Positions 1 through 9,271 of a stretch of 64,000 nt of DNA are shown in pieces. The stretch is from Leptolyngbya sp. 'hensonii' (GTDB taxonomy: Bacteria; Cyanobacteriota; Cyanobacteriia; GCF-001939115). The first letter of the stretch is position 1; every line of letters starts with the position of its first letter. A program made the translations under genes and the position numbers. Below the pieces are notes generated by a model. The model saw only the letters and a list, made by a program, of their open reading frames with translations, did no database searches and was not told the DNA's origin. The stretch spans positions 38,684 through 102,683 of the forward strand of contig NZ_MQTZ01000012.1 of assembly GCF_001939115.1 (NCBI RefSeq), read 5' to 3'.

Positions 1-408
1 GAGACGACCGAGATTGAATCTCAGAACTATGGTTACAAGTTTGGGCAAGAAGAAGAGACCTACAACATTGTGGCGGCTCACGGTTACTTCGGTCGGCTGA
101 TTTTCCAATATGCCTCCTTCAACAACAGTCGTTCACTGCACTTCTTCCTGGGTGCATGGCCTGTGATTGGGATTTGGTGTACGGCGATGGGGATTAGCAC
201 GATGGCGTTCAACCTGAACGGGTTCAACTTCAACCAGTCGTTGATTGATTCTCAAGGTCGTGTGATCGGGACTTGGGCGGATGTGCTGAACCGGGCTAAC
301 CTGGGGATGGAAGTGATGCACGAGCGCAATGCTCACAACTTCCCTCTGGACTTGGCTGCGGGTGAGTCTGCTCCGGTTGCGGTTGCTGCTCCTGCCATCC
401 ATGGCTAA
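1..408 (+). CDS. psbA: Photosystem II D1 protein, C-terminal part (5' end outside window)
   Basis: This is the last 136 residues of the D1 reaction-centre protein of photosystem II, in frame from base 1; by standard D1 numbering it starts at Glu226. It carries the QB-site Ser264 and Phe255, the non-haem iron ligand His272, and the Mn-cluster ligands His332, Glu333, His337, Asp342 and Ala344 in the segment [14 protein letters not shown]. The C-terminal extension after Ala344, removed by the CtpA protease, ends in APAIHG. Because all Mn ligands are present, this is an oxygen-evolving D1 and not a rogue or ChlF-type copy. Residue 285 is Cys where Phe is usual. Thr286 is retained. A hairpin terminator follows at 441. 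Cyanobacteria usually carry several psbA copies; which one this is cannot be told from the fragment. Confidence 0.97.
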   Translation, partial: ETTEIESQNYGYKFGQEEETYNIVAAHGYFGRLIFQYASFNNSRSLHFFLGAWPVIGIWCTAMGISTMAFNLNGFNFNQSLIDSQGRVIGTWADVLNRANLGMEVMHERNAHNFPLDLAAGESAPVAVAAPAIHG

Positions 409-440
409 GGAATAAATCCAGTCTCTTCTAGAGTCTGTCA

Positions 441-474
441 GTAAGGCCGCGAGTCATCGCGGCTTTACTATCTT
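441..474 (+). terminator. Rho-independent-type terminator of psbA
   Basis: An 11-bp stem (GTAAGGCCGCG paired with CGCGGCTTTAC, one G-U pair) with a 6-base loop is followed by TATCTTTT, 32 bases after the psbA stop codon. The U tract is short, so termination may be partial. Confidence 0.75.
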
Positions 475-604
475 TTGGAGCTGCAATGACTTGCAGCTCT
501 ATTCTTGTTGGTATGGCCTCTCGTCCTGAGAGAGAGGAGAAATGGGTGTTTAGGGGAATAGGCGCTTCTACGAGAGGCAACTCGATCGCCCATAGAATAA
601 ACTG

Positions 605-2494
605 ATGACAGAACTCCCTCCGACTGCTGCTTTTGCGATGCTGATGAATGAATCCTCCCATCTAGCTGGAATGGCTGAGCAGGAGTTACCCGCTCTATTG
701 GAGCCTTCTGCGATCGCGACGATTAACCGAACGATTCTGAAATTAGCGGATCAGCCAGGGCTGCATTCCTTCGAGGCAATACCCCAGATTGCAGAACCAG
801 TGGTAGAGGCCATGCAGGGATTGGTCAGGATTGTGGAGCGGTTGCGATCGCCTGCCGGAGGCTGGCCCAGTCATCTGGAACTGACTCCGGAAAATCTGGC
901 TCCCTATGTAACTGAGGAGCTGTATGAGCTGCTCCACTGTCTGGAGTCGGGCCTATTTTCGGAAACTCTCCCGGAGCAGATAACGGTGGCGCGATCGGTG
1001 GTAGGGCGTTACTGGTCGATGGAACAGATGATTCCCCGATTGCTCTGGTTGGTGGCTCGGAGCTCGTATAGCACCATGCTCTTGATGGGGGGCGTCAGGG
1101 CCAGATGCTACAGACCTGATGGGGAGTGGCAACCGGGAATGCTTCGACTGGCCAGCATTCTGGAAGTAGAGGCTCCGCGAATTCGCTGGCACCTTGACCT
1201 GGCTACAAATCAAGCTCCTCTGGTTGGATTACCAGCAGATACTTTGCTCCAGGCTGATGATGGGAATTTCTGTAAACAACCGACTCAGGCTGGTGTTTTA
1301 CTGCAGCAGTTGACAGAGCAAATTCAATCGGCCACACCAGAAGCAAACATGTTTACAGACGGGGCAACTGCCGATTTACTGGAACCCGGAAAAACCTGGC
1401 AATCCGCTTGGGTCCGGCTGAGGGTGGCCCTGATTTTTATGGCTGATGTTGCAGTGTCGTCGATCGAAGCGGATGCGGATCAGGATCCAACGAACCAAAC
1501 CCTATTTTTAGAGAGTGCCTTTGGTTTAGGAGCCTCAGTAGAGAACCTGGACACTCTTCCTGAGACGATCGGGGATCTGTTTGCCGATCAACCCTCGCCT
1601 TCCGCTCCTTCTGGCTCGGATGCCTGGCAGGAAACAACACCATCCCCTGATTCGCTCCCTGACACCATTACAGATTTGTTTCCCCAGGCAGACACTCTCC
1701 CTGAGGAGTTCAGCCCTGCCGGTCCTGCACCGTTAGATCCGGTGGCAAGGGTGGCCCCTCTGGAGGATGCCACTCCACAGGCAGCGATCGGAGCGGCGAT
1801 CGTCCGTCTTGCCGATGGGACGATCGGGGAGCACACGCTCAAAACCGTGATCAGGCAAAAGCTGAAGGCTCTGGCTCCCCAACTGGCTGCCTTGCCGCCT
1901 GCTTCAGAGGTAGAGGACCTTCCCGATGGCGTCCAAAAGCTGACTCTACCCCTGGTCCAGGCAGCTTTTGAGGTGGCTTCAGCGTTACAGGATCCTGCAG
2001 ACAGCTTGGAGCCCGATCTCTTACAGCCAGAAATTCTCATGGATGAATGGGTTCCTAAACTCCTCTGGTACCTGACAGGCAGTTCCTATGAAGTGATGCA
2101 GTTGATTGGGGGGGTTCGAGCCAGGGTGCTCCAGCCCGAGCAGGGTTGGGAAGCCGGGATTTTAAGATTGCTTGTCGTCCTTAAAATAGCAACGGCAGGC
2201 CAAGAGTGGAATCTAGACCTGGGGGCAGGATACTGGCTGACTGGGCAGACTGCCATCCTGGAGGCTGATGTTGTTGTCCAGTCCAATGAAAGTGACCTGT
2301 GTCAAGTACCCGAGCAGCTTGGGACGTTGCTGACTCAACTGACCCAGCAGATCCAGATGATAGCCCCTGTGATTAGAATTTTGATGGGGGGCGTTGCAGC
2401 GGATTTCCTGGAAGCTGGAGATTGGCAATCGGGGTCGATGCAACTGAGTCTCCAATTTTCCCTGTTGCCAAATGTGGGCTTTACCGGACAATGA
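605..2494 (+). CDS. Uncharacterised protein with internal duplication, coupled to GvpL/F
   Basis: I do not recognise a named family for this 629-residue protein. It is built from two related halves joined by an acidic, Pro/Ser-rich linker (about residues 310-385). Each half has a helical segment with PRLLW or PKLLW, then a [RG]SSY segment followed by GGVRAR and a W-x-[PA]-G-[MI]-LRL stretch, and then a stretch rich in Gln and Leu (LLQQLTEQIQS against LLTQLTQQIQM). No signal peptide or convincing membrane segment is visible, so it is probably cytoplasmic. Its stop codon overlaps the start of the gas-vesicle GvpL/F-like gene (ATGA), which implies translational coupling and a shared task. No gas-vesicle shell gene (gvpA) is in the window. 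The start chosen is the ATG at 605; the Shine-Dalgarno signal is weak. Confidence 0.8.
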   Translation: MTELPPTAAFAMLMNESSHLAGMAEQELPALLEPSAIATINRTILKLADQPGLHSFEAIPQIAEPVVEAMQGLVRIVERLRSPAGGWPSHLELTPENLAPYVTEELYELLHCLESGLFSETLPEQITVARSVVGRYWSMEQMIPRLLWLVARSSYSTMLLMGGVRARCYRPDGEWQPGMLRLASILEVEAPRIRWHLDLATNQAPLVGLPADTLLQADDGNFCKQPTQAGVLLQQLTEQIQSATPEANMFTDGATADLLEPGKTWQSAWVRLRVALIFMADVAVSSIEADADQDPTNQTLFLESAFGLGASVENLDTLPETIGDLFADQPSPSAPSGSDAWQETTPSPDSLPDTITDLFPQADTLPEEFSPAGPAPLDPVARVAPLEDATPQAAIGAAIVRLADGTIGEHTLKTVIRQKLKALAPQLAALPPASEVEDLPDGVQKLTLPLVQAAFEVASALQDPADSLEPDLLQPEILMDEWVPKLLWYLTGSSYEVMQLIGGVRARVLQPEQGWEAGILRLLVVLKIATAGQEWNLDLGAGYWLTGQTAILEADVVVQSNESDLCQVPEQLGTLLTQLTQQIQMIAPVIRILMGGVAADFLEAGDWQSGSMQLSLQFSLLPNVGFTGQ

Positions 2495-3171
2495 TTTACA
2501 CCTATGCGTTCTTGAAGACGCCGGAACAGCCTCTGGAACTTCCAGAGGGCATCTCTGGGCCTGTTGCTCTGGTTTGTGCGGGGTTACTGTCCGCCTTAGT
2601 TGAGCCTAACCTTGTCTGGGATGCTTTACAAGAAACGGACGATCGTTTGCTGCAGGCTGTTCTGGCCCACGATCGAGTGCTCTGTGTCTTATTTCAACAA
2701 ATGCCACTCCTGCCGCTGCGGTTTGGCACCCGATTTACTTCCCTGGAAGATCTGAAAAGCCATCTGGAAAGCTATCTGGATCTCTATCTGAAAAAACTCA
2801 TGGAGGTGGCGAATAGGGCTGAATACACCTTGAAGCTGATTCCACCGCAACCCGTAGAAGAGCCGACGATCTCAGCAGCGGCCCAGGGAAGGGCCTACTT
2901 TCTGGCTAAGAAGCAGCGCATCCAATCTCAGGCAGAACGGCAACAACGGCAGATGGTGGAGTTGGAAGAAGTTCTGGAGGCGATCGTGGCTGCTTTTCCC
3001 AAGAGTAAGATTTCTGAGGTTCAGTCTGAACAGAAGACTCAGCAGGTTTATCTCCTCCTGACCCAGGAAGAATATGCTCAGATCGAGGCCTTTCTGCAAA
3101 CCTGGCAGGAATTGGCCTCCCAATGGCAACTAGTTTTGGGAGAGCCATTGCCACCCTACCATTTTGTTTAA
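2491..3171 (+). CDS. GvpL/GvpF-family gas vesicle protein
   Basis: This 226-residue protein matches the GvpL/GvpF family: it begins MIYTYAFLKTP, has the LPLRFGTRF block near residue 80, and has a long charged helical C-terminal half (residues 85-190). GvpF and GvpL are accessory proteins that help nucleate or assemble gas vesicles by contacting GvpA; that role is family knowledge. The start at 2491 is set by the ATGA overlap with the upstream gene; an ATG 69 bases further upstream lies inside that gene and is less likely. No gvpA, gvpC, gvpN or gvpJ is seen here, so the gene is either separated from the main cluster or used for something else. A palindrome lies 5 bases after the stop, between it and the converging DUF4436 gene. 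Confidence 0.88.
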   Translation: MIYTYAFLKTPEQPLELPEGISGPVALVCAGLLSALVEPNLVWDALQETDDRLLQAVLAHDRVLCVLFQQMPLLPLRFGTRFTSLEDLKSHLESYLDLYLKKLMEVANRAEYTLKLIPPQPVEEPTISAAAQGRAYFLAKKQRIQSQAERQQRQMVELEEVLEAIVAAFPKSKISEVQSEQKTQQVYLLLTQEEYAQIEAFLQTWQELASQWQLVLGEPLPPYHFV

Positions 3172-3176
3172 ACCCC

Positions 3177-3204
3177 GTGGAGACGCTGCAGGCAACGTCT
3201 CCAC
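3177..3204. repeat. Dispersed palindrome, copy 1 (GTGGAGACG...CGTCTCCAC)
   Basis: A perfect 9-bp inverted repeat flanks a TGCAGGCA core. The same core palindrome (G-[GA]-CG-[TC]-TGCAGGCAACG-[CT]-C) recurs at 37181 and, imperfectly, at 54467. All three copies sit between converging genes, so each could end transcription in both directions. Confidence 0.8.
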
Positions 3205-3241
3205 AAGAATCTCCATAAGAAATGGAATGGGTTTTCCCCTA

Positions 3242-4192
3242 CTATTTTGCTGGCGGATTATATCGTCTGAGCCAGCATGCGCCTGTGATAACCAGGGCAA
3301 TCACCACGATCGCTTCAGTCCAGAAGAAAGAGAGGAAATCGCTCAGGGTCCCAACAGGGGGAACATTGGGCTGGGCATTCCGAATCGCGGGGAAGGCAAA
3401 CAGGAGGGCTCCCATGAAACCAAGGGCTCCTGTTTCCGGCATTCTTCCCGATCTCAGAATGGTGATGGAAATCAACAGAATAATCAGGGAGAGCGCCCAC
3501 ATGATCACCATGACCACACTGGAGAAGAAGATCACGGGTAGCGATCGGGTAATTGTTACATCCAGTTCCAAATAGTCATCGGATTCCTTAGATTCTTTGG
3601 TTTCATTGAACGTGACGTTAAAACCGGCCAGATTTGGAGAAAACTCGTATTCCAGAGGAACAGCCTCCACGTCAGCCTCGTTGACAGCCGGAGGGGCAGC
3701 AGGTTTATCGGTAGCTCCACCCTTAGGGGCTTCGGGTTGAGGAGGCAGTTTATCGACATACAGCCCGATCGTGGTCTTGTACTCATCCAGGGGATAGGAG
3801 AAGGCATCTCCTTCGATCGTGATGTATTTGGTGACAGGAGACTCCGGGGGTTTCCCTTTTTTAATGTCAAACTGTTGCTTGGCAATACTCTCAATGTCTG
3901 TCAGTTGCAGATCTGCGGATGGAAAACCATTTTTCTGATCAATCAGGTCGCCCATTGGGAACAGGACCATCCGGGCATCAAGTTCGCCTTTAATGGGATC
4001 AAAGCCTAGCAGGGAAATTTCGATTTTGACATGATTAGGATCAACATCAGCAGCCTGCTCTGGGGCGGGAGACTGGGCCACAACAATGGGCATCTGACCA
4101 TAGTGAAGACCGATTGTCAAGGCCCAGGTCAATAGGGTCACAAGTCCAAAGGCAGAAATTAACTTCTTAAATCGGATCAATCTGAGTCGCAT
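3242..4192 (-). CDS. DUF4436-like membrane protein
   Basis: This 316-residue protein has an N-terminal hydrophobic segment (residues 13-32) that is either a signal peptide or an anchor. A soluble domain of about 180 residues follows, rich in beta-type sequence with a Pro/Ala linker near residue 155. Three hydrophobic stretches occur in the C-terminal third: LPVIFFSSVVMVIMWALSLI (about 217), a second near 250-270, and a last one near 290-310. The arrangement resembles DUF4436 membrane proteins, whose function is not known; this family call is mine from pattern and is moderate. The soluble part is likely outside the cytoplasmic membrane. The gene stands alone and converges on the GvpL/F gene. 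Confidence 0.65.
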   Translation of the reverse strand: MRLRLIRFKKLISAFGLVTLLTWALTIGLHYGQMPIVVAQSPAPEQAADVDPNHVKIEISLLGFDPIKGELDARMVLFPMGDLIDQKNGFPSADLQLTDIESIAKQQFDIKKGKPPESPVTKYITIEGDAFSYPLDEYKTTIGLYVDKLPPQPEAPKGGATDKPAAPPAVNEADVEAVPLEYEFSPNLAGFNVTFNETKESKESDDYLELDVTITRSLPVIFFSSVVMVIMWALSLIILLISITILRSGRMPETGALGFMGALLFAFPAIRNAQPNVPPVGTLSDFLSFFWTEAIVVIALVITGACWLRRYNPPAK

Positions 4193-4292
4193 GGATCTCT
4201 AAGGGGTAGGGCTTTCTACTACAAAATCTTGCCGTAGAGCCTACCATCAGGACTATTTCATTGGGAGTTAAGCTCAACAGAACTTATAGCCC

Positions 4293-4898
4293 TTAAAAAG
4301 ATGAGCCGGGTTGGTTGAGAAACTCCAACTCCTCGGCGGTGCTGGTCCGGCCCAGAATGGCGTTACGGTGGGGAAAGCGCCCAAACCGTTCGATGATTTC
4401 CCGGTGCTTCAGGGTAGAACTCAAGGATGCTGCTGTTTCGGTATGTTCTTCCGCTAGCCGTTGGAAGTAGACAACGGCCAGATGCTGATACTCCAGATTT
4501 TCACTGTGTTCGAAGGGCAGGTAGACAAACCAGCGCTGAATCGGGAGTAGTTGCCGATCGTACCTCCGTTCGATCGCAGTCTGAGCCAAAGCCAGGGCTT
4601 TGGCATCCGTTGCGAAAGCCTGGGGAGTGCCTCGAAACATATTGCGGGGAAACTGATCCAGAAGAATCAACAGAGCCAGACAACTACGAGGTTCTGCCAC
4701 CCAGTTGTCCAGATCCCCGGCAGCGGCCTGTTCGTAGAGGACCTGGAACTGGTCGCGAATCAGGCGATCGAACACTGGGTCTTTCCTGAACCAGACTTTT
4801 CGACCTTTGCCATAGTCTGCCTCTTGCGGATCGCCCAGCCAGAAGTTCAGGATTTCCTCTACAGCAGATATTGAAAATTCCTGAGATGAGCACATCAT
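4293..4898 (-). CDS. DUF924 family protein
   Basis: A 201-residue soluble protein with the family hallmarks: EEILNFWLGDP at the start, a W-[FY]-x-[KR]-x-x-x-[FV]-D block (VWFRKDPVFD, about 34-43), ALLILLDQFPRNMFRGT near residue 75, AFATD, and FVYLPFEHSE near 120. DUF924 folds as an all-helical, TPR-like domain; no reaction is established for the family. Two Met codons begin the reading frame; either start is possible. It is transcribed away from the ABC gene at 5111. Confidence 0.9.
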   Translation of the reverse strand: MMCSSQEFSISAVEEILNFWLGDPQEADYGKGRKVWFRKDPVFDRLIRDQFQVLYEQAAAGDLDNWVAEPRSCLALLILLDQFPRNMFRGTPQAFATDAKALALAQTAIERRYDRQLLPIQRWFVYLPFEHSENLEYQHLAVVYFQRLAEEHTETAASLSSTLKHREIIERFGRFPHRNAILGRTSTAEELEFLNQPGSSF

Positions 4899-5110
4899 AA
4901 GTGTTGGGACAGTAGACAGCAGTTGGGATTCAAGAGATTTCTATGATTCTGCCGCTGAATTCTGGCTACCATGGCCCCCATTCCTGTAGAACGACTCTCC
5001 CCTATGCCATTCAAAGTTCTGCTTGAGCTACTGGCGAGAGTGGGAATTGCTTGATATGGGACAATTCTGAATTTGCGTCTAAAATTCATATAACTCACAT
5101 TCCTGGAACT

Positions 5111-7006
5111 ATGACTGATACGGTTCTGAGCGTTCGTAACCTGCAAGTCCAATTTCGATCGGACTCCAATCTTGTCCAGGCAATTGATGATATTTCCTTT
5201 CAGGTCGAACGGGGTCAAACCCTCGGAATTGTCGGTGAGTCTGGGTCTGGAAAATCAGTTACTGCCCTCTCCATTATGGGATTGCTCCCACCCACGGGTC
5301 GAGTCATGGGCGGGGAGATCTGGTTTCACAGTTCTGCAGCAGCGGAAACTGAGGCGATCAACTTACTGGCCCTGCCACCCCATCGCCGTCGGGAATACCG
5401 GGGTGGAGAGATTTCCATGATATTTCAGGAGCCGATGAGTTCTTTAAACCCGGTGTATACGATCGGATTTCAGCTCACGGAAGCAATCTGCCTGCATCAA
5501 CAAATTTCCGAAGCAGAGGCCAGACGCCGGGCCATTGCCCTGCTCCAGGAGGTGAAGCTTTTGCCCAGTGATGAGATCCTGGAGCAGCGCTATTTGAAGG
5601 AGTTTACAGCTCAGAATCCGGGACAGGAGCCACCCACGGGGGGCGCACTGCAGCGCCAGATCAATGCCCAGAAACTGGCCGTGCTGGACCGCTATCCCCA
5701 TCAGCTTTCCGGGGGCCAGATCCAGCGGGTGATGATTGCCATGGCCATTAGTTGTAACCCCACGCTGCTGATTGCGGATGAGCCAACCACTGCCCTGGAT
5801 GTGACTGTGCAGGCCACCATTTTGGATCTACTGCGGGAACTGCGCGATCGTCGCCAGATGTCCATCCTGTTTATTACCCATGATCTGGGCATCATTGCGG
5901 AGATTGCCGATACGGTGGCTGTGATGTACCAGGGCAAGGTGGTGGAGTACGGTTCTACGGAAGCAATCTTCACCCGTCCCCAGCATCCTTACACGAAGGG
6001 GTTGCTGACCTGTCGGCCTTCTCCCGATCGGCAGTTAAAATATCTGCCCACCGTTGCGGACTTTATGGAGGTTGTTTTGTCCCCAACCGGAGAACAGGCC
6101 CTGGTAGAGGTGGTGCGGGAACAGCTACCGGAGGAAGACAGGCTGGAGATTGAAATCACACCAGCCGAGCTGGCGCAACGGCTGCAGGCACTCCAGCAGC
6201 AAGCTCCCCTCCTCTCAGTCCGCAATCTCCATGTTGCTTTTCCAGTCAAGGGCCTGTTCGGCCAGGTAAAACGGCATGTGATGGCAGTCGATGATGTCTC
6301 CTTTGAGGTCTATCCGGGGGAGACCCTGGGACTGGTGGGAGAGTCGGGTTGCGGTAAGACAACCCTGGCCAGAGCCCTGTTGCGGCTGGTACCTGTGACT
6401 GCCGGACAGATCCTGTTTGAGGAAAGGGCCGTTCTCCATCTATCAGCTCCCCTGTTGCGACAACTGCGGCGGGAAATGCAGATTATCTTCCAGAATCCTT
6501 TTGGCTCTCTGGACCCTCGCATGACCGTGGGCAATGCTGTTATGGAGCCCCTACAAATTCATCTGCGCCAGAGCCGGAAGCAACAACGCGATCGGGCCGT
6601 TTATCTGCTGGAACGGGTGGGGCTATCGGCGGATGCCCTGCCGCGCTACCCCCATGAGTTTTCTGGGGGGCAACGTCAACGCATCTGCATTGCCCGTGCC
6701 CTGGCTCTGAATCCAAAATTCATCATCTGCGATGAATCGGTGTCCGCTCTAGATGTATCGGTTCAGGCTCAGGTTCTGAACCTGCTGAAGGAACTGCAGG
6801 AGGAATTTGGCCTGACCTATATCTTCATTTCCCATGATTTGAGTGTTGTGAAATTCATGAGCGATCGGATCATGGTGATGAACCAGGGCCGGATTGAGGA
6901 ATTGGGACCTGCAGAACAGATTTATCGCCAGCCAGCCCAGGCTTATACCCGTGAGCTGATTGCTGCCATTCCTACGGGTAAGTTCACCCAGCGCCAGCCG
7001 AAATAA
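5111..7006 (+). CDS. Fused double-ATPase ABC protein (oligopeptide/dipeptide type)
   Basis: This 631-residue protein contains two complete ATPase domains in tandem, like E. coli GsiA or a DppD-DppF fusion. It would power an importer for peptides or a similar small substrate at the cytoplasmic membrane. Domain 1 has Walker A GESGSGKS (about 41), signature LSGGQ (about 198) and Walker B LLIADEP. Domain 2 has GESGCGKT (about 410), FSGGQRQR (about 516) and FIICDES. An oligopeptide-type C-terminal extension (HPYTKGLL) follows domain 1. Between Walker A and the signature of domain 1 there is an insertion (about residues 155-190) rich in Gln and Pro. No permease or binding protein is adjacent. I chose the ATG at 5111 over one at 5051 because MTDTVLSVRNLQV begins at the usual domain edge. 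Confidence 0.92.
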   Translation: MTDTVLSVRNLQVQFRSDSNLVQAIDDISFQVERGQTLGIVGESGSGKSVTALSIMGLLPPTGRVMGGEIWFHSSAAAETEAINLLALPPHRRREYRGGEISMIFQEPMSSLNPVYTIGFQLTEAICLHQQISEAEARRRAIALLQEVKLLPSDEILEQRYLKEFTAQNPGQEPPTGGALQRQINAQKLAVLDRYPHQLSGGQIQRVMIAMAISCNPTLLIADEPTTALDVTVQATILDLLRELRDRRQMSILFITHDLGIIAEIADTVAVMYQGKVVEYGSTEAIFTRPQHPYTKGLLTCRPSPDRQLKYLPTVADFMEVVLSPTGEQALVEVVREQLPEEDRLEIEITPAELAQRLQALQQQAPLLSVRNLHVAFPVKGLFGQVKRHVMAVDDVSFEVYPGETLGLVGESGCGKTTLARALLRLVPVTAGQILFEERAVLHLSAPLLRQLRREMQIIFQNPFGSLDPRMTVGNAVMEPLQIHLRQSRKQQRDRAVYLLERVGLSADALPRYPHEFSGGQRQRICIARALALNPKFIICDESVSALDVSVQAQVLNLLKELQEEFGLTYIFISHDLSVVKFMSDRIMVMNQGRIEELGPAEQIYRQPAQAYTRELIAAIPTGKFTQRQPK

Positions 7007-7019
7007 TCCTCCAGCCGCC

Positions 7020-9053
7020 TTAAAGGTGTGGGAAATGGACCATGACCAGCCCCAGATTGGGATGGTGGCGGACAATATTTTCGGCCAGATAGGCCATGGA
7101 GGATCGAGCAATTCTGGCTTCCTCACCTGCCACCAGAATAATCAGATCATGTTGTTTAAGCTCCGCTGAGACCCTTGTCCTGAAAGGTTCTCCAATCTGT
7201 TTCACCGCCAGATCGGGAGGCAGGACATTGGGTTGACTCCCAGGCTCGGCCTGCAGGATTTGTAGGGATGCCTTCAGTTCAGCCGCGATCGTTTTTGCTA
7301 GGTTCAAGCTCTGATCCAGCGATCCTCCAGACAATTGATGACTGGTAATCAGCAGAACGATTCTGCCTGTATTCTTAATTGGCTCTGGAATACGGCTGAT
7401 CAAAACAGGTATGGTGGCACGGCGAATGATGCCATCCAGAATGCTGCCAAAGAAATTCTCTTGATAGGTGGAAAAGCCCTTCCAACCACAGATAATTGCA
7501 CTGGCCTGTTTCTCCTGCGCGGCTCTGGTAATGCCCTTATCCAGGCTGTCATCAATGCGCCCGATCGACTCGACAGGGGTGACTGCAGCATGGGCCATGG
7601 TTTCAGCCGCAGCTAAGAGCTGATCCTGCCTGACTCTGGCCTCCATGGACAGGGCATTGCCCCGCTCTACCAGAATATGGAGGGGTAACAGGGTACCAGA
7701 TGCAGATTTGGCCAGAATGATGGCCAAGTGCAGCAGATTGGCCTCCGTGTCGGGATTGGATACCGGGACCAAAACCCGATCGCCCAGTTGGCTGATAACT
7801 TGGGCAGGCGCACGGGCTGTTGTAGATTTCAGGTTATGGCCCCACCGATCGGTGACCCAGGGAGAAATCATGCACGTCACCAGAATCATGGCTATCGTGC
7901 CGTTGACCGTCACCTGATCCACCAGCTTAATTTGGTAGGCCACAGTAATCGCAGCCAGGGTAGACGCAGCCTGAGCCACAGACAGCCCAAACATAACCAT
8001 AATCCCGGCCCGATCCAGACCAAACAGTTTGCCACTCCCCCAGGCTGGCAGGTACTTGGCGACAATAGCCACCCCAATCATGACCCCCGACACTAGCAGC
8101 GATTGGGAATCCTGAACCAGGATCAGAGGATTGACCAGCATGCCCACAGAAATCAAGAAAAAAGGTACAAAGAGGGTATTGCCAATAAACTGAATCCGAT
8201 TCATCAACGGACTGAGTTGGGGAATCAACTGGGTGATGGCAATGCCTGCCAGAAAAGCACCGATGATGGGTTCAATGGCAATCAACTCAGCCATGTAGGA
8301 CACAACAAACAGGGTAGCCAGGACAAAGGTGAACTCAGCACCTTCATCATGGCCAAACTTCTGAAAAAACCAGCGGCCCACCCTGGGCACCCCCCACAGG
8401 GTAATAAACGTGTAGGCAGCCAGGGAGGGGAAGAGGAACAACCAGAACCCCAAAGTCAGGCTGCCCTGGTGAGCTTTAACCAGCACAGCCAGGACCAGCA
8501 GAGCCAGGATGTTGGTGATCAGGGTACCGCCCAGGGTTGCGGTCACGACCTGCGATCGCATAATCCCCAGGCGCAGGGCAATGGGCAGGGCCAGCAGGGT
8601 GTGGGAAGCAAAACAGGACGCCACTAGGAGCGCAGCAGACAGGTTGTATCCCAGCAGGGACATGGCCGCTGTACCGAGAATCATGGGCACCGCAAAAGTG
8701 GCCAGACCAAACACAACCGATTTGTCGGCATTGTATTTCAAATCATCCAGACTGGTTTCCAGACCAGCCATGAACATGAGAAAGAGCAGACCCACTGTGC
8801 CCAGGAGCACGATCGTATTGTCCCTGGCTAGCAATCCCAAGCCATGGGGACCAACAATGACGCCAGCCAGAATTAACCCCACCACACCAGGCAGTCGCAT
8901 CCGCTCGAATAGGAGGGGTGCGATCAACATAATTCCCATAATCATGAGGAAGACGGGGACGGGGTCAGTAATGGGACCCGTCAGCACTGAGGGAGCTCGC
9001 AGCTCTTTTAATCGGTAGCCGAGATCAATCAACCAGCCGCCAAAATCGTTCAC
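7020..9053 (-). CDS. CPA2-type cation:proton antiporter with UspA-like C-terminus
   Basis: The first 400 residues of this 677-residue protein form a Na+/H+ exchanger-type membrane domain with about a dozen hydrophobic helices. LLFERMRLPGVVGLILAGV and GPHGLGLL near residues 45-75 are typical of the KefB/CPA2 branch. The remaining part (about 430-677) resembles two universal-stress-protein domains, with LLPLHILVERG and an ATP-loop-like stretch near residue 520; it may bind a nucleotide that gates transport. The ion (K+ or Na+) cannot be read from sequence. The start is a GTG at 9053, supported by AGGAG seven bases upstream. The gene converges on the ABC gene with only 13 bases between. Confidence 0.9.
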   Translation of the reverse strand: MNDFGGWLIDLGYRLKELRAPSVLTGPITDPVPVFLMIMGIMLIAPLLFERMRLPGVVGLILAGVIVGPHGLGLLARDNTIVLLGTVGLLFLMFMAGLETSLDDLKYNADKSVVFGLATFAVPMILGTAAMSLLGYNLSAALLVASCFASHTLLALPIALRLGIMRSQVVTATLGGTLITNILALLVLAVLVKAHQGSLTLGFWLFLFPSLAAYTFITLWGVPRVGRWFFQKFGHDEGAEFTFVLATLFVVSYMAELIAIEPIIGAFLAGIAITQLIPQLSPLMNRIQFIGNTLFVPFFLISVGMLVNPLILVQDSQSLLVSGVMIGVAIVAKYLPAWGSGKLFGLDRAGIMVMFGLSVAQAASTLAAITVAYQIKLVDQVTVNGTIAMILVTCMISPWVTDRWGHNLKSTTARAPAQVISQLGDRVLVPVSNPDTEANLLHLAIILAKSASGTLLPLHILVERGNALSMEARVRQDQLLAAAETMAHAAVTPVESIGRIDDSLDKGITRAAQEKQASAIICGWKGFSTYQENFFGSILDGIIRRATIPVLISRIPEPIKNTGRIVLLITSHQLSGGSLDQSLNLAKTIAAELKASLQILQAEPGSQPNVLPPDLAVKQIGEPFRTRVSAELKQHDLIILVAGEEARIARSSMAYLAENIVRHHPNLGLVMVHFPHL

Positions 9054-9271
9054 AAAAAGCTCCTGCTAATGTTGCTGTGATTAGAATAACCACAAGTCAG
9101 CCCATTAACCTGTATCTGGCAGATGATATTGGTTTGAAGTCCCCCCGATTTCCATTAAGAAGAAAAGTGATCTAATTGTGAAAAATAAATGAACAAAAAA
9201 TGAAAGAAATTTGAAATCAAATGCAGTCTAAATTTGAATTTTTAGTCAGACTAATACGGCTTTATCTGTGC

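Noticed and set aside
1588-2040. A 150-codon minus-strand frame within the duplicated protein gene
   Set aside because: It lies fully inside the coupled plus-strand gene and is a Ser/Ala/Gly-rich shadow frame.
8103-9018. Long plus-strand frames (174 and 169 codons) opposite the antiporter gene
   Set aside because: They are antisense shadows of a clear membrane-transporter coding sequence, with composition typical of a complementary frame.
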